Positions 55,093 through 64,000 of a stretch of 64,000 nucleotides of DNA are shown piece by piece. The position numbers and the translations under genes were made by a program. Source of the DNA: Fusibacter ferrireducens. Lineage in GTDB: Bacteria; Bacillota; Clostridia; Peptostreptococcales; Acidaminobacteraceae. The DNA lies in contig NZ_JADKNH010000007.1 in the NCBI RefSeq assembly GCF_015352425.1, positions 124,001 to 188,000 of the forward strand, written 5' to 3'. The notes under the pieces were generated by a model, which was not told where the DNA came from, did no database searches, and saw only the letters and a program-made list of their open reading frames with translations. The stretch's first letter is position 1. Each line of letters opens with the position of its first letter.

Positions 55093-56424
55093 ATGTTAAA
55101 CTCAAAATCAAAACTCACCCCAAAACTAACTAAACCCTTACTCATCACTTTCATTTGCATGCAACTCGGATTTATAGCGGCTTGTTCGACAGACCCAAAG
55201 GTTGAAACAGAAACGATATATGATAGTGTCCAGTTAATCTCAGATCGGCTCATTAAAGTTCAGTCCGATGATCCAAAGAGCTTGTATGGTATAGTTGACC
55301 TTGAATCTAATGTCATCGTAGAACCCCAGTATCAAGACATCGAACTCGTTGACGCTAATCTTTTCATTGTTAAACAAGACTCTAAATGCGGTGTCTATAC
55401 GCTGAATCAGTCATTACAAATTGAACCTAAATACGATGCGATTTACCAATCTGTAACCAGTGAACATTATTTAGAAATACTTCACAATAATTTATACGGT
55501 TATATTGAGAAAGAGACTGGTTTTACAGTAGAACCTCAGTACAAATATATCTCTATTTCAGCTGATTGCATAAAAGCAGTTAACAAAAAGGGTAAAACAG
55601 GCTACGTTGATTTTAAGGGAAACACCCTAATCCCCTTTGAATACACTGAAGGATCACCCTTTATAGATGGTCATGCAATTGTTCAAGATGATACTGGGTT
55701 TTACAGCATCGACTTGCAAGGTCATACATCTGAGGCTTTACCAATAAATTTTTATCTTGAAAATGCGACTTATGATCAATTTGTTGTGGCAAGTTCTGAT
55801 ATGAATATTGAAAACGGTAATAATGGTTATGCCCCTGTTGTAGAAAGCGTCACTGGAAATCTTAAATACATTAATCGCTCAGGCGATATTGTGCTGGATA
55901 CTGCTTACTCGTTTGGCTTACCCTTTGATGATTTTAATATTGCTGCGGTTTATCGGGATAGAAAAATGGGCTTAATCAATCAGTCTGGTGAAGAAATACT
56001 ACCACCCGAATACGATGCCATTATAGACGTCCTCAATTCGGGACATTATCTATTCTCAAAAGGCAGTCAAAGTGGTTTAATGGATAAAAACGGACAAGTT
56101 ATATTCCCACTTAGTGATAAAGAAATCAAATTCACTTGGCATTTTTACTATGTTACCAAAAATGACATCACTACTATTTACGATCTTGACCATAACAATT
56201 TTTATGAACTGCCTACTAAAGAAATTGATGTACGGTCCTATAAAGACGGCACTTATTTCTATAAAGCGTATCAGGATGAAGCGGAAGTATGGGGCGTCAA
56301 AAATACCAATGGCGAGGTCTTAGTACCCGCACAATATGAAGCCATGGCATTTTATACAAAGGAAGGCATTATAGGTGCAAAAGATGAAAAAGGTTGGCGG
56401 ATCATCAATACTAAAACACAGTAG
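55093..56424 (+). CDS. WG-repeat lipoprotein
   Basis: 443 aa, ATG after GCGAGGTC. Signal peptide LLITFICMQLGFIAAC with lipobox cysteine near residue 31. The body consists of WG-type beta repeats: LYGIVDLESNVIVEPQYQDI, CGVYTLNQSLQIEPKYDAI, TGYVDFKGNTLIPFEY, MGLINQSGEEILPPEYDAI, SGLMDKNGQVIFP, WGVKNTNGEVLVPAQYEAM. Surface-anchored; likely binding or structural. Single gene with its own terminator. Confidence 0.85.
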   Translation: MLNSKSKLTPKLTKPLLITFICMQLGFIAACSTDPKVETETIYDSVQLISDRLIKVQSDDPKSLYGIVDLESNVIVEPQYQDIELVDANLFIVKQDSKCGVYTLNQSLQIEPKYDAIYQSVTSEHYLEILHNNLYGYIEKETGFTVEPQYKYISISADCIKAVNKKGKTGYVDFKGNTLIPFEYTEGSPFIDGHAIVQDDTGFYSIDLQGHTSEALPINFYLENATYDQFVVASSDMNIENGNNGYAPVVESVTGNLKYINRSGDIVLDTAYSFGLPFDDFNIAAVYRDRKMGLINQSGEEILPPEYDAIIDVLNSGHYLFSKGSQSGLMDKNGQVIFPLSDKEIKFTWHFYYVTKNDITTIYDLDHNNFYELPTKEIDVRSYKDGTYFYKAYQDEAEVWGVKNTNGEVLVPAQYEAMAFYTKEGIIGAKDEKGWRIINTKTQ

Positions 56425-56494
56425 TCATGCTTCATAAAAAAAATAGTAACAATATTTTGACCTTTTCTGATGCCTCAAACTCATTTTCACAGAT

Positions 56495-56529
56495 GATTTT
56501 CTCAATTAAGGTCATTGAGAAAATCTTTT
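56495..56529 (+). terminator. Terminator of the WG-repeat gene
   Basis: GATTTTCTCAAT, seven bases, ATTGAGAAAATC, then TTTT: a 12-bp perfect stem. Confidence 0.8.
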
Positions 56530-56584
56530 GACTCAAATCTTGTTATTCTGATAAAAATCGGATTTATAATCACCACTTTCAAAC

Positions 56585-56632
56585 AAAAAACCCTGCGGTT
56601 CTACTAAAATTTTAAGTAGTCCCACAGGGCTT
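56585..56632 (-). terminator. Terminator of the HAD phosphatase gene
   Basis: Read on the minus strand, CCCTG-GG-CTACT pairs with AGTAG-CC-CAGGG, with small internal loops, followed by TTTTTTG. It lies about 95 nt past the HAD stop. Confidence 0.7.
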
Positions 56633-56724
56633 AATTATGGAGTTTTAATCACCTTTAGGTTATTCACTCGCGGTATCCACTGCGCTGGACTGCCGGTACT
56701 GATTAACAAGTATATTCACCAACT

Positions 56725-57543
56725 TTATCCGATTAAATCTTCAAGTGCAAGGCGCAAACCATCTTCATCATTGCTCTTGGCAATGTAATTAGCAACTGCT
56801 TTAAGTTCTGCCGTTGCATTGCTCATAGCAACTCCCACACCTGCATACTGGATCATGTCCATATCATTTTCATTATCACCAAATGCAAGCACATCTTCAA
56901 GTGGAATGTCGTAATGAGCGCGTATCGCTTCTATACCCGTGGCTTTCGTGACCCCTTTTGCCATCACATCAAATGAAGTTTCAAGCGATTTACAAGTCTC
57001 AAGGCCTTCGATCTTTTTTATTTCAGACATGATCGTTTCAAAGATTTCTGGTTTTTCACTCCAGAGCCCAATTTTATAGACGGTTACATCATCCACAAGT
57101 GGCATCAAATCTGAGTGAAATGCCACCTTAAAGTGATAAGCATTGGGAAGTTTTTTCATGCCCTCTGCGTATTTATGTGCTAAGTTCATGTTTTTTTCTG
57201 AATAAATCATGTCACTATCATAGAGGTGAAAATAAGCATCGTACTTATGACATATGCTCACAACCTCTTTCACCAACGCCTTTGGAATCTCAATTGCTTG
57301 AATCACTTCACCTGTCTTCAGATGCTTTACCACAGCACCATTACAGGAGATGAGAAAGCCATCATAATCAAGATCCATAGTGACAATTCGACCTGCATTG
57401 TGCATTCTGCCAGTTGCAATTGCAAATAAATGCCCTTGCTCAATTAGATCAAATATCTTATGCCTTGTTTTTTCAGAAATTGTTTTATCGCTTCTCAAAA
57501 GCGTTCCATCAATATCACTTACAATTAACTTTTTATTTGCCAT
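56725..57543 (-). CDS. Cof-type HAD-IIB family phosphatase
   Basis: 272 aa. HAD motif I VSDIDGTLLRSD, motif II IATGRM, motif III Lys in MAKGVTKATG, motif IV LAFGDNENDMDMI, then VGVAMSNA. Cytosolic phosphatase of sugar phosphates or flavin precursors; exact substrate unknown. Normal Cof length. Confidence 0.92.
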   Translation of the reverse strand: MANKKLIVSDIDGTLLRSDKTISEKTRHKIFDLIEQGHLFAIATGRMHNAGRIVTMDLDYDGFLISCNGAVVKHLKTGEVIQAIEIPKALVKEVVSICHKYDAYFHLYDSDMIYSEKNMNLAHKYAEGMKKLPNAYHFKVAFHSDLMPLVDDVTVYKIGLWSEKPEIFETIMSEIKKIEGLETCKSLETSFDVMAKGVTKATGIEAIRAHYDIPLEDVLAFGDNENDMDMIQYAGVGVAMSNATAELKAVANYIAKSNDEDGLRLALEDLIG

Positions 57544-57689
57544 TAATTTGCCAATCCTTTTCTATTTCTTTTCATTTAAAATACAACTTACAATTAAAAT
57601 AGACCTCTTATTCTTATGATCGCCGTTTAAGCTCTCTTTAAGCCCTCTTTAATATCCATTCAATCTCTAAATCCGTTTCAAATTGATAA

Positions 57690-59804
57690 CTACACCAGAT
57701 CAAAGTCAACTTGTCTAAGGGTAGCATCCGCTTTTATGACTTCAACTTCAACCGTTTGTCCCAGCTTATAGACATTCTTAGTCCTTTCGCCAACCAATTG
57801 CATATGTTCTTCATCATATACATAGTAGTCGTCGTCTAAATATTCCATCCTCACTAACCCTTCAATGGTATTCTCTAATTCCACGAACATTCCAAAAGAG
57901 GTGATCGTCGAAATGAGTCCAGTAAATTGTTCGCCAATATGACTCATCATGTATTCCGCTTTTTTCATATCATCCACGTCACGCTCTGCCAATTCAGCAT
58001 TACGCTCTTTCTCAGAACTCTGTAGGGACACTTCATCAACAATTGCCCTTAAAGCCTTGATTCGATCTCCATTGAGTTTGCCTTGTAGCATATCTCTAAT
58101 GACCCGATGAATCTGTAAATCTGGATAGCGTCTAATCGGTGAAGTAAAGTGACAATAGTACTTGGCCGCAAGTCCAAAATGACCATCATTATTAGGCGAA
58201 TACCTTGCCTGTTTAAGGGATCTTAGCGTCAATTTGCTGATCACATGCTCTTCTTGACTGCCCTTAACTTCGGATAGCATCTGCTGGATTGCCTTTGGAT
58301 GCAAGTCTTCTGAATTCCCTTTAATTTTCTTGCCGAAGTTATGCAAAAATTTGTTGAGTGTTTCAATTTTTTCTTCATTTGGAATTTCATGAATCCGATA
58401 TACAAAAGGCAATTCAAGCCAGAACATATGCTCTGCCACAGTTTCATTTGCCGCAAGCATGAACTCCTCAATAATTTTATGACCAATTCTGCGCTCTAAT
58501 TTACCCACAAAAATTGGCTTGCCTTCACCATCTAATTGAATTTTAGACTCTGCAAAATCAAAATCAATTGCTCCGCGTCTATTGCGTTTCTTTCTCAAAA
58601 TTAACGAAAGTTCTTTCATGTTTTCAAATTCGCCGAAGAGCGTCTCATATTTCTCTTTGAGCTCGTGTGAAATTTTACCTTCCACGATGTCAGATACATC
58701 ATCATAATTCATGCGCTCAACCGTTTTGATCACTGACTCGCAAATCCTGTGATTGACTACGTCACCATTTGGATCAATTTCCATAACACATGACATGGTC
58801 AAACGATTCACTTGTGGATTTAAGCTACAGATACCGTTAGAGAGTCTCTCAGGTAACATCGGAATAACACGGTTGAGCAAATACACACTGGTCGCACGTC
58901 TAAGCGCTTCTTTGTCTATTTTAGAACGTTCTCTAACATAATAAGAAACATCCGCAATGTGCACACCAAGCTCATAGTTGCCGTTAGGCAGTTTAATCAC
59001 ATGCACGGCATCATCTAAATCCTTAGCGTCTTTGCCATCAATGGTGACGACTTTATAATCTCTAAAGTCTTCCCTCTTTTTAATTTCATCTTCTTCCACT
59101 TCAATGGGGATGTTCTCTGCTTCTTGAAGCACTTTCGTATTAAAAACTTCTGGCAGTTTATAGGTTCTGATGATGGATAAGATATCCACTCCCGGTTCAC
59201 CTGTTTGACCCAAAATCTCAGTGATTTTACCTTCTGGATTTCTTCGATCTTCAGGCCACTTAGAAATTTCAACCACGACTTTATCGCCCTGTTTGGCCCC
59301 AAGTGCATTGTTGCGTGAAATGAAGATATCACTTCTTATTCTCTGATCATCAGGGACTACAAATCCAAAGTTCTTACTCTCTTCATATGTGCCCACAATT
59401 ACCGTGTTAGAACGTTCAACAATCTTGATCACTTCGCCTTCACTCTTCTTGTCAGCTCCACCTACTTTTGTGAGTTTGATCATGACTTTATCGCCATTCA
59501 TCGCGCCAAAGAGAGCACTTGAAGGGATAAAAACATCCCGCATCTCAACACTTTCAATAATTGCAAAGCCAAAACCCTTGGCAGTCATTTGAATTTTACC
59601 TACATATATTTGGAAAAATTCAGGCAAGGCATACTTGCCTTTTTTAGTCTTAATAAGTTTAGCTTCTGCCACCATTTCATCAAGATAAGTAAACATTAAA
59701 GGAATATCTTCTTTATCAACATTCATTTGCTCAACTAAATCCATCTCTATAAAAGCTCTTTCACTGTTTGATTTAAAAAATTGCAGTAAATATTCTTTAT
59801 TCAT
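57690..59804 (-). CDS. rnr: Ribonuclease R
   Basis: 704 aa, ATG after AAAGGAGG. Cold-shock domains (IYVGKIQMTAKGFGFAIIES, GTYEESKNFGFVVPDDQRIR), then RNB catalytic motifs TIDGKDAKDLDDAVHV (the Asp cluster), GVHIADVSYYV, MLPERLSNGICSL and HFTSPIRRYPDLQIHRV, and a C-terminal S1 domain (GEQFTGLISTITSFGMFVEL). A 3'-5' exoribonuclease that also works with tmRNA/SmpB in clearing stalled mRNAs. Usually adjacent to smpB; here separated by 27 kb. Confidence 0.95.
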   Translation of the reverse strand: MNKEYLLQFFKSNSERAFIEMDLVEQMNVDKEDIPLMFTYLDEMVAEAKLIKTKKGKYALPEFFQIYVGKIQMTAKGFGFAIIESVEMRDVFIPSSALFGAMNGDKVMIKLTKVGGADKKSEGEVIKIVERSNTVIVGTYEESKNFGFVVPDDQRIRSDIFISRNNALGAKQGDKVVVEISKWPEDRRNPEGKITEILGQTGEPGVDILSIIRTYKLPEVFNTKVLQEAENIPIEVEEDEIKKREDFRDYKVVTIDGKDAKDLDDAVHVIKLPNGNYELGVHIADVSYYVRERSKIDKEALRRATSVYLLNRVIPMLPERLSNGICSLNPQVNRLTMSCVMEIDPNGDVVNHRICESVIKTVERMNYDDVSDIVEGKISHELKEKYETLFGEFENMKELSLILRKKRNRRGAIDFDFAESKIQLDGEGKPIFVGKLERRIGHKIIEEFMLAANETVAEHMFWLELPFVYRIHEIPNEEKIETLNKFLHNFGKKIKGNSEDLHPKAIQQMLSEVKGSQEEHVISKLTLRSLKQARYSPNNDGHFGLAAKYYCHFTSPIRRYPDLQIHRVIRDMLQGKLNGDRIKALRAIVDEVSLQSSEKERNAELAERDVDDMKKAEYMMSHIGEQFTGLISTITSFGMFVELENTIEGLVRMEYLDDDYYVYDEEHMQLVGERTKNVYKLGQTVEVEVIKADATLRQVDFDLV

Positions 59805-60061
59805 TTGTTGCCTCCTTTACCGATGCACTATTACAGCCTCGATTATCATCTGCCTTTAGAAAATTTATTCTATAGTAAGATTTATACCTTAATTATAACG
59901 TATTAACCTCATAATATATAGAAGACTTATGTAAAATTTATGGAAAGATAAAAAAACTGGCCCTTCAGTAAAAGAAAGAAACCAGCTTAAATCAATGAGA
60001 AACATCTAATGTCACTAAAAAATTCTATTTTAGTTTAAAGTGTCAAAAATAGAGCAACACT

Positions 60062-60110
60062 CTGCCCAATGCTGCTGTTTACAAGAAGTATACGACGCAG
60101 CATTAGGCAG
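60062..60110. repeat. Imperfect 14-bp inverted repeat
   Basis: CTGCCCAATGCTGC and GCAGCATTAGGCAG (one mismatch) with a 21-nt loop, in the 340-bp gap between rnr and the activase gene (59805-60144). T residues come only 12 nt later on the minus strand, so it is a doubtful terminator; possibly an RNA structure at the end of the activase transcript. Nothing else is visible in the gap. Confidence 0.4.
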
Positions 60111-60144
60111 AGGGGTTACGCGAAATAAATTTTCCAAACTTTAT

Positions 60145-61050
60145 CTATTTATAACTTACAATATGAACACCTTCTGCTCTGATCACTTCTTCCAAAGCTG
60201 TTATCTGATCAGCATCAGGAGATGAAAAATGCTCAGACGGTGTTTTCATGCCAAGAGCTCTATATTTTTCATTGCCAAAAGCATGATAGGGCAACAATTC
60301 TATCTGTGGGAGATCCAGTGTTTTCTTAACAAAAATTGCGGTTTGTCTTATGTTTTCCACATCTGCATTGACGCCATTGATAACGGGAATCCGAATCACG
60401 ACGGGTATCTTTAAAGTGTTCATTTTGACAATATTGTCGAGAATCATTTGATTACTGACACCTGTATAATCAAAATGTATTTGCGCATCCATATGCTTTA
60501 TATCCACAAATATCAAATCCATTTTTTGAAGTATCGGTGCCACTTTTTCGAATTGAAAATACCCTGAAGTTTCAATACTGAGAGAGATGCCTTGATCATA
60601 TAGCACATCAACAAGCGCTTTTAATACAGATACTTGGCGCGTAGCTTCCCCGCCAGAAAAAGTCACGCCGCCCTTAGAATATCTGTAAAAAATAGCTTGC
60701 CTTTCAATGATTTTTAGAACCTCTTCCACAGTGTATGAATGCACCAGTGGCCTCCGTGCGCCCGTTTCACAAGCTTTCACACATTCACCGCAAGCATTGC
60801 ACGCCCCACGTGCCTCCATAGAATTGAGATCTATTCCAATATTTTGAGGACACACAGGCACACAAGCACCGCATTTGACACAGAGATCCTCATAATAGGC
60901 TATTTTGGGCGCGCTTGTAAATCCTTCTGGATTTGCGCACCATTCACACATCAAGGGACACCCTGCAAAAAAAACAGTTGTTCTTATGCCATCGCCATCA
61001 TTCACTGAAAAATTCTGTAATTCTAGAAAATCACCCTTTAACAATTTCAT
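60145..61050 (-). CDS. Glycyl-radical-enzyme activating protein (radical SAM)
   Basis: 301 aa, ATG after AGGGAG. The radical-SAM cluster is FFAGCPLMCEWCANPEG (CxxxCxxC form). Two extra ferredoxin-like clusters follow (CVKCGACVPVCPQNIG, CNACGECVKACETG), as in activases of dehydratase/decarboxylase-type GREs. GGVTFSGGEATRQ binds SAM. It installs the glycyl radical on the upstream enzyme, whose stop is 21 nt away. Confidence 0.92.
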   Translation of the reverse strand: MKLLKGDFLELQNFSVNDGDGIRTTVFFAGCPLMCEWCANPEGFTSAPKIAYYEDLCVKCGACVPVCPQNIGIDLNSMEARGACNACGECVKACETGARRPLVHSYTVEEVLKIIERQAIFYRYSKGGVTFSGGEATRQVSVLKALVDVLYDQGISLSIETSGYFQFEKVAPILQKMDLIFVDIKHMDAQIHFDYTGVSNQMILDNIVKMNTLKIPVVIRIPVINGVNADVENIRQTAIFVKKTLDLPQIELLPYHAFGNEKYRALGMKTPSEHFSSPDADQITALEEVIRAEGVHIVSYK

Positions 61051-61071
61051 ATTTATAGGCTCCCTACTGCT

Positions 61072-63441
61072 CTAATAAGTTTTATGAGCTGTCCTAGCAA
61101 TTATAGCATCTTGCATAGATTTAGATAGATTGACGAACTGTGTACTATAACCAGCAACTCTGACGAGTAAATCCTTGTACTGCTCAGGTTTTTCTTGAGC
61201 TTCCAATAATGTTTCTGTTGAAATCGTATTAAATTGAACGTGAAAACCACCCAGTGCAAAGAAGGTCTGAATCATAGCACCTAGATTACTTTGTCCTCTT
61301 TTAGTATTAACCAACTCTTCATTCAATCTTAGATTGAGTAATGTGCCTCCCGAATGGACATCTTGGTTTATCTTTGCAGCAGATCGCATTGCGCTAAGCG
61401 GTGTTGACGTATCTGAGCCCGCCACAGGCGATACGCCTTCTGATAAAGGTTCCTTCGCCTTTCTGCCACATGGTGTTGCACCGAGTACTTTTCCAGTTGG
61501 CAAATAATTAGAAATCCCCATGAAAGCTGTATTGAAGGCATTTCCATTGATGTCCTTGTACTGATGACAAGTTTTGTAGTAGTAGTTCGCGATTTTTCTC
61601 GCTATATCATCCACATAGTCATCATCATTTCCATACTTAGGCACATTTATAGCTTGCTGTCTAAGCGTCTCATAACCTTCCCAATTGACTTCAATAGCAT
61701 GCATTAAAGTCTTCATGCTCACAGATTGTTCTTCGAAAACTAACTTTTTGATAACCGCTAATGAATTGGCAGTTACAGCAAGTCCGATTCCAGTTAATAC
61801 TGGCCCAATATTGTATTTAGCACCACAATCCACTAGATCTTTACCACTTACAAGACATTCTTCCATGCACGACGATAAAAACGGTCTTGGTACCATTTCC
61901 TTATGCAGTTTTTGAGCTAATAAAGTGGCAATTACCGATTGTTCAATCAAATAATCGAATTGTTTGTAAAAAGCAACTTCTACTTCTTCATAATCTAAAA
62001 ACTGATGTGGTTTTTTCTCATCAAGGCCTATTGTTTCGCCCAGTAATCTACTCTTCCCTTCATTAAGTGCAAATTCAAGCGCAGCAGTAAAATTGATATT
62101 GACGGCTGAGGTCCACTCACTGGTCTTTCTAAAATGTGGCACTACACAGCCACAATTACTCCAATCTCTTGCATCGTCTGGCTCGTATCCAGCATTTAAA
62201 AGCATTTGATATCCCACAGTATCATTGTGAATTGCAGGGAATCCAGTGCCTTTACTCACCAGATGTGTCACCTCATCTAAGAAACTTTTTGGACAATCTT
62301 GGTGAATCCTCACACTGAGCCCCGGTTGATGCGTTTTTACACGCTCCGTAGCTCTGAGACACATATATGAAAGCTCGTTTGTGGCATCTTTACCTTCTCG
62401 CGTCTTGCCACCCACAGTCAAATTTTGGAATTGATTATAACCTGCAAAGAACTCTGCAGTATTAGCTGATATTGTCCACACCCATTCAGAAAGCTTAAGC
62501 CAATAGGATTCTATAAGCTCTTGAATTTCATTATCCGTCATGATGCCATTGTCAATATCTGTTCTATAATAAGGGTACATGTATTGATCAAATCGCCCTG
62601 GATTTAACGCCAATGGGTTTTCAGATAGAATGCCTCCCAACTGCGTAAACCATACAAACTGAATTGCTTCATAAAATGTTGAAGGCGGGTTCTTAGGCAC
62701 TTTGGCACAAACTTCTGAAATCTTGATGAGTTCAGCACATCTGGTTTTAGAACTTTCCCTTGCAGCCACTTCTTTAGCCTTTTCAGAATACCTTTCCGCC
62801 AATCTGATGATGCCTTGTGAAGTCAAAATGATAGATTCATAAAATTCTCTTTTCTTAAGGTCTTCTGCATCCGTACGTGATAGTTTCGAAAGAGCAATCT
62901 TAGCATCTTCAATAATACCACCAAACCCTTTTTTAAAGAGAACCCCTTCATAATCAGGTGTAATCTCGCCAACAGCTTGTCTCCATTTGGAATCATTGTC
63001 CACAAAACCTGTATCTACAACCACTTTTGCAGTTTCCTTAGGCAGCTGAGATAAAAAGGCTTCTTCTAATGACTTGCCTTTCCAGTAAGGAAAAATATGC
63101 TTGCGAATATAAGACTTTTGACTTGTTGTAATCACATATGGGTCTTGAACTCTATTGGAAAAATTGTCCATTTCACGATCTACCCAAGTCCATGAAAACT
63201 CTGGCGTCAATATCCCACAGCGTCTGTGTTCTCCCACAGCCCCTACAATGAGTTCTCCTTCAAATATATTGACCGTCAATTCTTCACAAGTATCTCTAAA
63301 AGCTTTTGCTCTTCTAATTGGTACAGCTTCACCTTCTGTCTTCATATGAGATTCTGTCCAAATTTTTGCACGATCATATGAAATAGAAGGTTTGTTATTG
63401 ATATACTGTTGCCTTGCATTTTCAATTCTTTCTGTTAACAT
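61072..63441 (-). CDS. Glycyl radical enzyme of uncertain substrate
   Basis: 789 aa, ATG after TAGGAGG. The radical site is Gly764 in VRVAGYSTQFVNLS. The thiyl Cys is Cys432 in DWSNCGCVVPHF. Most dehydratase/lyase GREs have Cys-Val-Glu here; this one has Val434 in place of Glu, which argues against HypD, CutC and diol dehydratase. An arylacetate decarboxylase-like role is possible but not shown. Other features: the N-terminal RAKAFRDTCEELTVNIFEGE and the PFL-type GLSVRIHQDCPKSFLDEVTH. Operon with its activase; a cupin regulator lies upstream. Confidence 0.85.
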   Translation of the reverse strand: MLTERIENARQQYINNKPSISYDRAKIWTESHMKTEGEAVPIRRAKAFRDTCEELTVNIFEGELIVGAVGEHRRCGILTPEFSWTWVDREMDNFSNRVQDPYVITTSQKSYIRKHIFPYWKGKSLEEAFLSQLPKETAKVVVDTGFVDNDSKWRQAVGEITPDYEGVLFKKGFGGIIEDAKIALSKLSRTDAEDLKKREFYESIILTSQGIIRLAERYSEKAKEVAARESSKTRCAELIKISEVCAKVPKNPPSTFYEAIQFVWFTQLGGILSENPLALNPGRFDQYMYPYYRTDIDNGIMTDNEIQELIESYWLKLSEWVWTISANTAEFFAGYNQFQNLTVGGKTREGKDATNELSYMCLRATERVKTHQPGLSVRIHQDCPKSFLDEVTHLVSKGTGFPAIHNDTVGYQMLLNAGYEPDDARDWSNCGCVVPHFRKTSEWTSAVNINFTAALEFALNEGKSRLLGETIGLDEKKPHQFLDYEEVEVAFYKQFDYLIEQSVIATLLAQKLHKEMVPRPFLSSCMEECLVSGKDLVDCGAKYNIGPVLTGIGLAVTANSLAVIKKLVFEEQSVSMKTLMHAIEVNWEGYETLRQQAINVPKYGNDDDYVDDIARKIANYYYKTCHQYKDINGNAFNTAFMGISNYLPTGKVLGATPCGRKAKEPLSEGVSPVAGSDTSTPLSAMRSAAKINQDVHSGGTLLNLRLNEELVNTKRGQSNLGAMIQTFFALGGFHVQFNTISTETLLEAQEKPEQYKDLLVRVAGYSTQFVNLSKSMQDAIIARTAHKTY

Positions 63442-63625
63442 CGTTTAAATCCTCCTAAAAAGTTCTGGATAGAGTTATGGACTACTACATGAGATCATAA
63501 TAAGTTCAATCATTTTGTATCTCTTTTATATTTTTCCTCTATTAAAGTGCTATAGTCTTATAATATGTCCCATTCATTATGTTTAAGTGCATATTATACG
63601 TTATAGCATCCTCAGATTTTAAATT

Positions 63626-63656
63626 AAAACCAGAATTGTAATCATTCTGGTTTTTT
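63626..63656. terminator. Terminator after the cupin gene
   Basis: AAAACCAGAAT, seven bases, ATTCTGGTTTT, T-rich on both strands. It ends the minus-strand cupin transcript before the GRE operon. Confidence 0.7.
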
Positions 63657-63673
63657 AGTGCTGTTAATGCTGT

Positions 63674-64000
63674 TTAGTACTTTATAATACTTTGTAATAC
63701 GACAACATCGTCATAGGGATTACTATAAGTGTGTGGTACATTTGCTTTGAATTTCAACGCCTCCGGTGCTTTCAAAATAAATTCCTGATCCGCAACTGTT
63801 AAAACCAAAGTCCCGCTTGTAACAACAAGGTATTCCTCAGTAGAGTTAAAATGCGGTGGCGATGTATGTTTTGCCCCCGGTAGCAGTTTTATATAAAAAT
63901 ATTCAAATCCTGATAGCGGATCAAATGGAAAAACATCATATAAAATCATTTTATTATCGGATTCATAAACAGGTTTCAATTGATCAATTTTGATGGCTTC
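63674..64000 (-). CDS. Cupin-domain protein, probably the end of an XRE-cupin regulator (partial)
   Basis: The frame is open to base 64000, so the gene begins outside the window. The 108 visible residues form a cupin barrel: YIKLLPGAKHTSPPHFNSTE, EYLVVTSGTLVLTVADQEFI, APEALKFKANVPHTYSNPYD. This is the usual C-terminal part of HTH-cupin regulators, which often control adjacent catabolic genes. Control of the GRE operon downstream is an inference. Confidence 0.75.
   Translation of the reverse strand, partial: EAIKIDQLKPVYESDNKMILYDVFPFDPLSGFEYFYIKLLPGAKHTSPPHFNSTEEYLVVTSGTLVLTVADQEFILKAPEALKFKANVPHTYSNPYDDVVVLQSIIKY

Overview
This AT-rich window looks like chromosome from an anaerobic, low-GC Bacillota (probably Clostridia). 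The evidence is strong AGGAGG ribosome sites, a type I-B CRISPR repeat of clostridial style, a glycyl-radical enzyme with its activase, a LarC-type nickel-cofactor protein, and smpB/tmRNA with a Firmicutes-type AANENFALAA tag. The genus cannot be fixed from sequence alone.

Layout. (1) 1-5.9 kb, minus strand: a leader with a terminator-like switch, then methyltransferase, LarC N-terminal protein, second methyltransferase and a nickel/peptide-type ABC importer that runs off the left edge. (2) 6.2-11.4 kb: a small membrane protein, two tandem near-identical unknown genes (one frameshifted), and a Nudix plus unknown two-gene unit. (3) 11.6-17.6 kb: a minus-strand cluster of soluble proteins built from MotA-cytoplasmic-like and FliG-like domains, a 39-aa membrane peptide and a TPR lipoprotein. 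It is split by an insertion sequence whose transposase spans two frames. (4) About 18.2-29.8 kb: a defence/mobile island ending at the 3' end of tmRNA. It holds MntA with a broken HepT, decayed fragments, divergent HTH regulators, an unknown two-gene unit, an Mrr-type endonuclease, an ABC-three-component (ABC-3C) system, an ImmA-type metallopeptidase and a frameshifted tyrosine integrase. Two SOS-box-like palindromes sit at the ABC-3C and ImmA promoters. (5) 29.8-43 kb: tmRNA, smpB, a LUD protein, a DMT exporter, DUF2087 regulators, NfeD/flotillin, an ascorbate-type PTS operon carrying a TrpA-like enzyme, and a sugar-nucleotide-reductase-like SDR. (6) 43.3-54.6 kb: a 30-repeat CRISPR array with a complete type I-B cas operon and a WYL regulator. 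(7) 55-64 kb: a WG-repeat lipoprotein, HAD phosphatase, RNase R, glycyl-radical enzyme with activase, and a cupin regulator running off the right edge.

How the parts relate. Canonical Firmicutes order is rnr-smpB-ssrA. Here rnr and smpB lie on the same strand but about 27 kb apart, and a defence island abuts ssrA, so this locus looks like an insertion hotspot. CRISPR, ABC-3C, Mrr and MntA/HepT give several defence layers within 36 kb. The most unusual system is the MotA/FliG-domain cluster: its proteins carry flagellar stator- and rotor-like cytoplasmic modules but no flagellar genes or stator membrane helices. No tRNA or rRNA genes were seen. All assignments come from reading motifs by eye; no database search was run.
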